Shown: positions 15,480-22,969 of the stretch, piece after piece
Position numbering within the stretch: position 1 is the stretch's first letter
Layout of the letters: each line of letters begins with the position of its first letter
Source: an uncultured Sutterella sp.
GTDB taxonomy: Bacteria > Pseudomonadota > Gammaproteobacteria > Burkholderiales > Burkholderiaceae_F
Direction of reading: 5' to 3'
DNA length: 32,686 bases
Assembly: GCA_900543805.1 (NCBI GenBank)
Contig: UQTE01000023.1
Coordinates: 1 to 32,686 of the forward strand
Notes under the pieces: generated by a model
The model's input: the letters and a program-made list of their open reading frames with translations, nothing else
Told to the model about the DNA's origin: nothing
Databases searched by the model: none
Program-made: the position numbers and the translations under genes

Positions 15480-16357
15480 CGCGCCCCGACGGATCCGCCC
15501 GCAGGCCTTTCCGACGCAGCCCGACGCCGCGTCCTCTCCCGCTTCTCGGGATCGGGCTCGCTTTCGTGCTCGCGGGCGGGACATTTGCGGCCCCGTCGCG
15601 GGCCGCCCTCCCCGACGCTTCCGAAACGCGCACGGAAACGAGCCTCGGCCTTCCGCCCGTCCGGGCGCTTTCGCCCGTCGGCGCCGGACGGCGTCCCGCC
15701 GCGCCGCAAGCCGAGGCGCGTCCTTTGGGCGAAGCGGCGCCCCCGCCGCAAAACCCGTCCCCGCGGGAGACGTCCGCAAACGGTCCTGCGGCAAACGGCG
15801 GGCCTTCCTCCTCTAAAGGAGAAGAACCCGCGCTCGGGCTCTTCTACCTCGGAACCCTGGGCCTGCCCGAGACGTCGCTTGCGCGCATCGCGCGGGACTT
15901 GGCCGGGATCGGCCTTCCCTACACCATTCGGGGCCTTCCCTGGAAGAGCGTCCCCGCGGATCCCGCGCGAACGGACGTCGTCCGACGCGAGACGACGCTC
16001 GAAGACCTCACCGAGCCCTTCAACCGGGAAAAGACGCCGGTCCACGTCGATCCGCGGCCCTTTCGGGCGTTGGAGGCGGCTCTTCGCAGGGACGGCTTTT
16101 CCGGGGCGCTTCCCCTGCCCTTGTGGCTTGTGACGCTCGAAGGCGACGCTCCCGCCGCGGAAGTCCTCCCCGGCGACCGCCCGCCCCTTTGCGCCTTGGG
16201 CGAGCTTCTCGCGCGAAGCGAATCTCCCCGCCTTCGCGAAAGACTTCGCGCCGAAGTGCTCGCGCGTCTTTCCGACGCGGCCCGAAGGGAACTCCTCGTC
16301 TGCGCGGACTTCGCACCGGACGTCCGGCCGCGGGCGAAGCCCTCCTCCCCCGAGTGA
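15476..16357 (+). CDS. trbC: TrbC, F-type pilus assembly protein
   Basis: A 293-aa protein. A basic N-terminus and a hydrophobic stretch (LLGIGLAFVLAGGTFAAPSR, about 23-42) form a signal peptide, followed by a Pro/Ala-rich linker to about residue 118. The F-type TrbC domain starts at LGLFYLGTLGLPETSLARIA and continues IGLPYTIRGLPWKS, corresponding to the family pattern for a helix and RGL strand. Its C-terminus includes DFAPDV. In F, TrbC is a periplasmic partner of TraW in pilus assembly, and the ATGA overlap with traW fits that pairing. Confidence 0.78.
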   Translation: MTRPDGSARRPFRRSPTPRPLPLLGIGLAFVLAGGTFAAPSRAALPDASETRTETSLGLPPVRALSPVGAGRRPAAPQAEARPLGEAAPPPQNPSPRETSANGPAANGGPSSSKGEEPALGLFYLGTLGLPETSLARIARDLAGIGLPYTIRGLPWKSVPADPARTDVVRRETTLEDLTEPFNREKTPVHVDPRPFRALEAALRRDGFSGALPLPLWLVTLEGDAPAAEVLPGDRPPLCALGELLARSESPRLRERLRAEVLARLSDAARRELLVCADFAPDVRPRAKPSSPE

Positions 16358-16430
16358 CGCCGAAGTCGTCCCGACGCCATCTGAAACCTTCCGCGCAAAA
16401 CGCCCGCCGCGACCTTTTTTGGAAAAAGAC

Positions 16431-17864
16431 ATGACCGTGAACTCCACCCCGACCCACGACGCCCGACGCGTCCGAGAACCCCGCCGCAAGGGCGGTTCCT
16501 TCCCGCGCCGCCCGACGCCCGATGCGCCCGCCCGGCCCGCCGCGGCGGCGGGCGGCCCCGTCGACGTGCTCCTCGCCCTCACGACGGCGGGCGCGGCGAC
16601 GGCGGGATTGATTCTCCTTCTTCCCCTTCTCGCCCCGGGGACGGCCGATGCCGCGATGTCCGCGCGGGAGGCGGCGGCGCTCGCCTGGGAGACGCCTTCG
16701 CCCGACGTCGGGGCGATCAGTGAAGACGCCTCCGCCAACCGCGACGAAGTCTGGCAGTCCTTCGAGCCCGTCACCGCAGACGGGTTCGAGAAGGAAAAGG
16801 CTCCCTATCGGGAGGGCTACGGCGCGCTCTTCGGGCCCGCCTCGTCGGAGGTCGTCCGCTGCCGAGGAAAAGACGATACGACCTGCCGCGCGGTCCAGGT
16901 TTTGGACAAAGGCTTTCCCGAGCGCCCGACGGTTCCGGAAGAGGACCTCGCGGGCCGCGACGACATCGTGAACGATTCGGGCGGGGCCTCGGGTCCCCCG
17001 GGCGAAGACTGCCGCCCGAACATCGTGACGACGCCCGACACCGTGGAGACGGAAGTCTGCTCGGCCGGAGGGTTTTATTCCGACCTCGTCTGCCGCAAAG
17101 GCTGGGAGGAAGGGCCGGCCGCGAACCTGACGCGCTGGCGCTGCCGGGACGCCGAGGCGTCCGAGTCGTCCGTCGCCTGCCGCGTGACGGCCTCCTTCAC
17201 GACGACTCCGGTCTGGACCTCGACCTGCCTCTTCGGCGAAGAAGCCGCAACACCCGCGAAGACCTTCCGCAGGGTGACGACGGCGACGGCGCGCGCGTCC
17301 TTTCCCGCGCTCTGCACGGCCCCGCAGTACGTCGTCACGGAAACCGTCTGCGAAGACGTCCTCACGGTCGAAAAGGAGACGGTCGCGTGCACCCCGGGGA
17401 GCGTCACGACCGCCTCGAATTCTGGCGGCGCCGACCTCGCGGGCGACCCCTGCCCGGGCGGCGTCACGCTCACGTCGGAAAAGACCTGCGTCGAGGGCGA
17501 AGTGCCTCGCTCCGCCAGGGTGAAGCTCACGCTCGAGGGCTTTCCCTCCGCGACGATCCGCTCGACGGGCTATCAGGAAGTGAAGCAGGTCGGAAATCCC
17601 GCCTGCTCCTGCCGCTACAAGGTCGAGAAAATCCTCTGCGACGGCGGGACCTGCTTTCTCGACGCCAAAGCCACGGTCTATCACGCGAGCGGATCCGCCG
17701 TCCGCGAAACGGGGTCGGTGACGGTGCGGCACATCTACCACACGTCGGTCTCGAGCTGGAAGGAATCCTGGACCTCAACCTGTCCGTCGCCGTCGGCCGG
17801 GGCCGTTCGGGCCGATCGGAGAGGCGGCGCAAAGCGCGGTCTTTCCGGGGAGGCGCCGCGATGA
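16431..17864 (+). CDS. traN: TraN N-terminal half as a separate protein
   Basis: A 477-aa cysteine-rich secreted protein. The hydrophobic stretch LLALTTAGAATAGLILLLPL (about 50-70), ending PGTADA, gives a signal peptide. It then reads SAREAAALAWETPSPDVG and FPERPTVPEEDLAGRDDIVN, as in N-terminal parts of long TraN proteins. The rest has paired cysteines in repeated beta-like segments (VWTSTCLFGEE, SWKESWTSTC near the end). TraN is the outer-membrane mating-pair stabilisation protein. The frame ends with an Arg-rich tail and overlaps the next gene by ATGA. ATG 16431 follows GGAAAAAG; an in-frame TTG at 16419 is possible. Confidence 0.7.
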   Translation: MTVNSTPTHDARRVREPRRKGGSFPRRPTPDAPARPAAAAGGPVDVLLALTTAGAATAGLILLLPLLAPGTADAAMSAREAAALAWETPSPDVGAISEDASANRDEVWQSFEPVTADGFEKEKAPYREGYGALFGPASSEVVRCRGKDDTTCRAVQVLDKGFPERPTVPEEDLAGRDDIVNDSGGASGPPGEDCRPNIVTTPDTVETEVCSAGGFYSDLVCRKGWEEGPAANLTRWRCRDAEASESSVACRVTASFTTTPVWTSTCLFGEEAATPAKTFRRVTTATARASFPALCTAPQYVVTETVCEDVLTVEKETVACTPGSVTTASNSGGADLAGDPCPGGVTLTSEKTCVEGEVPRSARVKLTLEGFPSATIRSTGYQEVKQVGNPACSCRYKVEKILCDGGTCFLDAKATVYHASGSAVRETGSVTVRHIYHTSVSSWKESWTSTCPSPSAGAVRADRRGGAKRGLSGEAPR

Positions 17865-20422
17865 GAAAACCCCGTAAAACCCCCGTGCGAAAGGCGCTTG
17901 CCGGGATCCTTCTCGGGATCCTTCTCCCCCCGGGCGCCGCGGCCGGTCCCGTCTGCATCGAGTCCGAAGCCGTCTGCGTCGACGACGCCGACCGCGTGAT
18001 CGAGGGCGAAGTCGTCTCCAAGCCCTGCTGGCGCTATGAAAAGCGCCTTCGCTGCTTTGCCCCTCACGCGGATGCGCTCGCCTGCACGGGCGCAAACCTG
18101 CCCGCCGCCTGCACCGCGGGCGAGGCGCGCTGCACGAAGGAGGACGAGACGATGGGGTGTCTCGAAACCGAAACGCCCCTCGCCTGCACCGCCCCCGTGG
18201 GCGGGACGGCCGCTGCGCCCGCAAGCCGCACGACGCCCGCGTATCCGCCGGACGGTCTTTCCGCCCGGCGCAGGGACGCCCGCGGGATCACGGCGCTCGA
18301 TCCGATCGTCGAAGTGTCCTACTCCGAAACGCTCGAAGGCGACGCGACGCAGGGCGAAGGCTGCCGGATCGAGTCGGAGCGGTGTCTCGATTCGACGCCG
18401 CGCGAAATCGCCGTCGAGAACTGGCCGGGACACGCGGCAACGGCCTCTCCCGCCTGTTGGGAAACCGAAGTGACCGTCAGCTGTCCGACGGCGGACGGTG
18501 CGGAAAGCTGCCGCAAGCTCGTCGACGCGGGCTGCACGCGGACGGGCGAAACCGTCTGCGCCGAAGAGCGCGGCGGCTCGTGCGTGCGCTGGCGGCAGAC
18601 CTTCCGCTGCGGCAGTCCCGTGACGGGAGACGGGATCGAGACCGACGGTCCCGTCGACGAGCCCGACGGCGGAATCGCGACGGACGACTCGGCCTGCCGA
18701 AAGGAACTCGACGCGGCGCAGGACGCGGGCCTCGCCTGCGAAGCCGTCTCGTCGGTCTGCGTGAAGCCGGGCGACACCGTCTGGGTCGAAGGGCGTCCCG
18801 TGACGATCGACTGCGCCGAAAAAGAGGTGGTCTACCGATGTCGGGGCGAAGGGGAAAAGGGCTGCGCCGCGCTCGAGGCGCTCGCCGAGGAAGGCGTCTG
18901 CAGGCGCGAGACCGAACCCGTCTGCGAACGGGAGGACGCCTCGGGCTGTTTGTCGTGGTCCTCCGTCTTTCGCTGCGGCCCCGACGCCGCGTCGGTTCCC
19001 GACACGGCCGAGGACCTCGGAACCGTCGAAGAAACGACGATGAAGCCCGCAAACGGCTGCGCCGAAGAGGAGGCGTCGGGCGTCTGCAAGGAAACCTCGC
19101 GCGTCTGCACCGAAGGCGCGGGCGTGAAGTTCGTCGACGGCAAATTCGTCTACCGCGACTGTTGGGCGTGGTCGGTCTCCTACACCTGTCTTACGACTTC
19201 GGACGACGACTGCGCGAAGTGGGAGGCCGATCCCGAATGCCGGCTCGTCAACGAAGTCTGTCCCGAGGGAGACCCGTGGCTGCGGCCCCTTCGCACCTAC
19301 GAGTGCGTGCGGCCTGGGGAATCCTTCGAGCTCGGCGAAACCTGCGGCGGCGAAGTCTGCGTGGGGGATCTCTGTCATGCGACGGACGGGCCCGCCGACG
19401 AAGACCTCGCCGACGCGATCGTGCAGATCGAAATCGGCCGGCAGCTCGGGCTTTACGGCGACGTGACGGGAAACCGCTTCTTCTCGGGCGAAGCGCTTCA
19501 CTGCAAGGACCGCAAAGGGGCGCCGTCGTGCTGTCGAACCGAAGTCGTGCCCGGAATGAGCAACACGAACTTTGCGGCCTACCTGGTCTGGGGCGCGGCG
19601 GGCGCCGCCTGGGAAGGCGTCAAGTACGTGGGAAGCCCCTACGTCTACGACCTTCTCGCCTGGAGCGACCACACGGAGTGGCTCCTCAACGCCCTCTACG
19701 GAAGCGCGGCGTCGGGCGCCTACAGCCCGTCCTTTTCGTTTTGGGGCGCGTCCGTCACGATGACGGAGGGACAAATGCAGTTCAGCTTCTCGATCGAGGG
19801 CTTTTTGGCCGCGGCGGCTCTCCAGTTCTGGAACCGCCACAAGACCTGCGACGCCGAAGACCAGAAGGTCGCGATGGCGCGCGGACAGGGCCTTTGCCGC
19901 TTCATCGGAACGCACTGCGTCGACAAGGTGCCCGGGCTCGGCTGCGTAAAGCGCGAAGAAGTCTACGTCTGCTTCAATTCCCTTCTCGCGCGACTCATCA
20001 ACGAACAGGGCCGCGCCCAGATCGGGCGCGGCTGGGGCTCGGTCGAAACTCCCGACGCCCGGGGCTTCACGATCGAAGAGATCGAGGCGCTCGACTTCAC
20101 CGAAATGGACTTCACGGCCTTCGTGCAGGACGTTCTGCGGGAAGTGCGGGAAAAGGGCGAACTCGCCGACGAGGCGACGCTCGCGCGCATTCGTGAGCGA
20201 CTCCGGGAAATGCTCTCGGGCGAAGAAGGGATCTTCGGGCCGATGGAGAACCCCGAGTACGCGACCGACACCCCCGTGGAGAGCGGGAAAAGAAGTTCCC
20301 CCGCGCGCGCCTTTCTGCGCCCGGACCGGGAGCGTCCCTCCCCGCGCATCGAAGCGTATCTGAAGCGAAACGGCCTTTACGGCTGCGACGCAAACCACGC
20401 AAAAAAGGAGAAAGACCGATGA
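17861..20422 (+). CDS. traN: TraN C-terminal half, mating-pair stabilisation protein
   Basis: An 853-aa cysteine-rich protein. It has its own signal peptide (basic MRKPRKTPVRK, hydrophobic AGILLGILLPPGAAAG). Repeated TraN modules follow, each with a Cys-x-Cys-like spacing and a CWRYEKRLRC-type motif, for example at the start and again at CWAWSVSYTC. The C-terminus carries the most conserved TraN segments: FWNRHKTCDAEDQKVAMARG, GLCRFIGTHCVDKVPGLGCV, VCFNSLLARLINEQGRAQIG and FTIEEIEALDF. The usual Cys of the NCRGFT motif is Ala here (PDARGF). GGGGAGG precedes the ATG. Together with the upstream gene it totals about 1330 residues, well above F TraN (602). Confidence 0.88.
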   Translation: MRKPRKTPVRKALAGILLGILLPPGAAAGPVCIESEAVCVDDADRVIEGEVVSKPCWRYEKRLRCFAPHADALACTGANLPAACTAGEARCTKEDETMGCLETETPLACTAPVGGTAAAPASRTTPAYPPDGLSARRRDARGITALDPIVEVSYSETLEGDATQGEGCRIESERCLDSTPREIAVENWPGHAATASPACWETEVTVSCPTADGAESCRKLVDAGCTRTGETVCAEERGGSCVRWRQTFRCGSPVTGDGIETDGPVDEPDGGIATDDSACRKELDAAQDAGLACEAVSSVCVKPGDTVWVEGRPVTIDCAEKEVVYRCRGEGEKGCAALEALAEEGVCRRETEPVCEREDASGCLSWSSVFRCGPDAASVPDTAEDLGTVEETTMKPANGCAEEEASGVCKETSRVCTEGAGVKFVDGKFVYRDCWAWSVSYTCLTTSDDDCAKWEADPECRLVNEVCPEGDPWLRPLRTYECVRPGESFELGETCGGEVCVGDLCHATDGPADEDLADAIVQIEIGRQLGLYGDVTGNRFFSGEALHCKDRKGAPSCCRTEVVPGMSNTNFAAYLVWGAAGAAWEGVKYVGSPYVYDLLAWSDHTEWLLNALYGSAASGAYSPSFSFWGASVTMTEGQMQFSFSIEGFLAAAALQFWNRHKTCDAEDQKVAMARGQGLCRFIGTHCVDKVPGLGCVKREEVYVCFNSLLARLINEQGRAQIGRGWGSVETPDARGFTIEEIEALDFTEMDFTAFVQDVLREVREKGELADEATLARIRERLREMLSGEEGIFGPMENPEYATDTPVESGKRSSPARAFLRPDRERPSPRIEAYLKRNGLYGCDANHAKKEKDR

Positions 20423-21459
20423 AAAAGACTTCGGCGGGAAAGCCGCGCCGCGCCCTGCGCCGCGGGCTTTTCCTCGCTTTGTGGCTCGGCTCCTCGCTTT
20501 TCGGCCCGGGCGCCCCGGCGCAGACGGCGAAGGCGCCCGAAGAAGCTCCGGAAGCGAAGGCCGCGGCGCCCGCGAACTTCTGGGAGGCGGACGTCTGGGC
20601 GGATCCGAACCGGCCCTTTCTCTACTACGGAGAAGACCGCAGCCCTCCGATAAAGACCCCGTCCAAACCCGGGCCCCGCTTCGACGACTTTTCGCGCTTC
20701 ACGACGGTGGAGGCGCTGCGAAAAGAGTACGAGCGCCGCAAAAACGATGCCGTCATGCACCCCGAAGACGAAGGAAAGATGCTCGCCTTTCTCGCGCTCT
20801 CGGACCACATTCAGACGCGCTCGCAGCGCTTTGCCGAAGGCTGGGAGCGCGTGCGCCTCGCACACCCGGAAATCGACTGGACGGCCTCGCACCCGCTCGT
20901 CAATTCGGTCGCGGGAACGCTTCGCACCGAACGCGAAGAGCTCGGCCGCAGACTTCTTTCGACGATCGCGAAGGAAGCGGGCCTGCTCTGGATCGCCGAC
21001 GCCGAGAACCCCCTCGCACACGCGGCGGCGCCCTTGATCCGGCAGTTTGCGAAGACGCACGGGTTTTCGCTTCTCGTCGTCGAAAGGCTGGGGCGTCCGA
21101 TCGGCTTTGATCCGGTGATATTCGCCGCCCCGAAGCCCGACCGGGGGATCGGCGCGAAGTTGGGCGCGGCGGACGCGGGAGGGCTTCCCGCCCTCTTTCT
21201 CGTCCCGGACCCGAAGACCCCCTATCCCACGCTCCGGGAGATCGTGCGAAAGGGCGGGGCCCTTCGCATTGCGACGGGCGCGGCGTCGGTGACGAAGCTC
21301 GGCGAACAGCTCCTCTTTCTCCTCGTCCCCGACCTCGAAAAGTTTCCGAAAGCGCTTCCCTCCGAGCGCGCGGCGCATCTTCGCGCGGAATGGTCGGACG
21401 TCCCCGCGAAGGGCGCCGACGCCGCGGACGTCGCCTCTCTTTTGAAACCGACCCCTTGA
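20419..21459 (+). CDS. traF: TraF pilus assembly protein, thioredoxin-like
   Basis: A 346-aa exported protein with signal peptide GLFLALWLGSSLFGPGAPAQ. It shows the TraF pattern: NFWEADVWADPNRPFLYYGE near the mature N-terminus, EALRKEYERRKNDAVMHPED, a central LAHPEIDWTASHPLVN like F TraF, and a C-terminal thioredoxin-fold region LLWIADAENPLAHAAAPLIR with ALFLVPDP. The redox CxxC is absent (ENPLAH at that place), as in F TraF, so a structural rather than an enzymatic role is likely. ATG overlaps the traN stop. Confidence 0.9.
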   Translation: MKKTSAGKPRRALRRGLFLALWLGSSLFGPGAPAQTAKAPEEAPEAKAAAPANFWEADVWADPNRPFLYYGEDRSPPIKTPSKPGPRFDDFSRFTTVEALRKEYERRKNDAVMHPEDEGKMLAFLALSDHIQTRSQRFAEGWERVRLAHPEIDWTASHPLVNSVAGTLRTEREELGRRLLSTIAKEAGLLWIADAENPLAHAAAPLIRQFAKTHGFSLLVVERLGRPIGFDPVIFAAPKPDRGIGAKLGAADAGGLPALFLVPDPKTPYPTLREIVRKGGALRIATGAASVTKLGEQLLFLLVPDLEKFPKALPSERAAHLRAEWSDVPAKGADAADVASLLKPTP

Positions 21460-21481
21460 AAAACGTAAACACTTCTTTCCC

Positions 21482-22960
21482 ATGACCCGCAACCTTCTTC
21501 TTTCCTTCTCTTTCGGACGCGGCGGCAAAGGCGGCCTACGCCCGAAGGCGGCCCTCGGCCTTCTTGCGGCCGCGCTTCCCGGCCTCCTTGCCGCCCTCCC
21601 TGCGCACGCCTCCTATCTCGAAGACTTCTACGACGCCGCGGGCGCGCAGGTCGCGCAGACCCCCGCGGGACTTTATCAGTCCGCCAGTCTCGGACTCGCC
21701 GCGGGCGGATCCTTTTCCGTGCGCGTTCCCCCGAAGGAGCTTCCCCTTCTGCAGATGAAGGGGCCCATGCTGTCGGCCGGCTGCGGCGGCATCGACATCT
21801 TCCTCGGCGCGATCTCCATTCCGAGCCGCGAAGAGTTCGTGAGCTTTCTGCGCGGGATCGGCACGGCCATGCCGGGGCTTGCCTTTCAGCTCGCGCTCCA
21901 GGCGCTGTCTCCGGACCTCAACGAACAGGTTTCGGCTTTCCGCGATCTCGTTCGCGACTACACCGAAAAGTTTTCCGACAGCTGCACCGCGGCGCAGACG
22001 GTCTTTGACGCGGCCGGCGCGACCGACGCCCTGACCGAGGCGGGCTACCGCGCGCGAAACGCGCTCTTGAGTTCCGGGGAGGCGTCCGACGCGGGTGAAG
22101 CCGACCGTCTCGTGCGCACCGACGGCGAAAAACGGATCGAATCCGTCCCCGAGCGCTTCGACTCGGGCGGAAACCTGGTGGACGCGGGCGAAGTGAATCT
22201 CACCTGGAGTCTGCTTCCGGGCGGAACCTCGGGGCTCGAAACGGACCTGCGGCAACTCATGATGACCTTGGTCGGAACGCGCATCTACCGCCGGTCGGGC
22301 TCGGGCTCGAACGCGACGCTCGAAGCCGTGGACCTGGCCCCGAAGGACCTGGCGCTCCGGCTCGTGACGGGGCCCGTGAGCGCCGGAAAGCGCGTTTTCG
22401 ACGTCTACCGCTGCGACGAAACGAAGAAGTGTCTCAAGCCCGTTGAAGATGAAACGTCCGACCTCGACCTCACGGCGCGCGTCTACGGGCTTCTCACGGG
22501 CTACGTGCGCGCGATCGCCTCGAGAACGGAAACGGTCCCGAACGAGGACGACCTCGCGGCCCTGGCGGGAATGACCTCGCTTCCGATCCTGCGCATCGCG
22601 GAACTCGCCGCGCACCCGCGCTTTGCGCACGTGGGCGACCGCATGCTTCAGACCTACGGCGAGCTCGTCGCGTGGGAGATCGTGATCGCGGCCGTGCGGA
22701 ATCTGACGAACGAAGTCGAAGCGGCCGTCGCCGGTTCGGCCGCCCGCGGGGCGGCGAAGCGCAACGACGAGCACGCGGCCCGGATTCTCGCGCGTCTCGC
22801 GGTCGTCCGCGAAGGGCTCGCCCAAGAGGAAGGGGCGCTTCTCGAGCGGCTCACGGCCGCCACGAATTTTGCGGCGAGCCTCGAGCACATCGAGCGGAGT
22901 CTCTACGGCCAGAGCGCCGCGCGCATGGTCTCCACCCTCTCTCCCGACCTTCCCCGATAA
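21482..22960 (+). CDS. traH: TraH pilus assembly protein
   Basis: A 492-aa exported protein. A signal peptide ends LLAALPAHAS. The mature part contains the TraH hallmark SAGCGGIDIFLGAISIPSRE, then FLRGIGTAMPGLAFQLALQA and an SDSCTAAQ segment. The C-terminal third is helical with coiled-coil character (EHAARILARLAVVREGLAQE). F TraH (458 aa) is an outer-membrane-associated protein of the TraF/TraH/TraU/TraW/TrbB/TrbI pilus group. The start has no strong ribosome binding site. It precedes traG by nine bases, as in F. Confidence 0.92.
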   Translation: MTRNLLLSFSFGRGGKGGLRPKAALGLLAAALPGLLAALPAHASYLEDFYDAAGAQVAQTPAGLYQSASLGLAAGGSFSVRVPPKELPLLQMKGPMLSAGCGGIDIFLGAISIPSREEFVSFLRGIGTAMPGLAFQLALQALSPDLNEQVSAFRDLVRDYTEKFSDSCTAAQTVFDAAGATDALTEAGYRARNALLSSGEASDAGEADRLVRTDGEKRIESVPERFDSGGNLVDAGEVNLTWSLLPGGTSGLETDLRQLMMTLVGTRIYRRSGSGSNATLEAVDLAPKDLALRLVTGPVSAGKRVFDVYRCDETKKCLKPVEDETSDLDLTARVYGLLTGYVRAIASRTETVPNEDDLAALAGMTSLPILRIAELAAHPRFAHVGDRMLQTYGELVAWEIVIAAVRNLTNEVEAAVAGSAARGAAKRNDEHAARILARLAVVREGLAQEEGALLERLTAATNFAASLEHIERSLYGQSAARMVSTLSPDLPR

Positions 22961-22969
22961 GGAGTCGAC

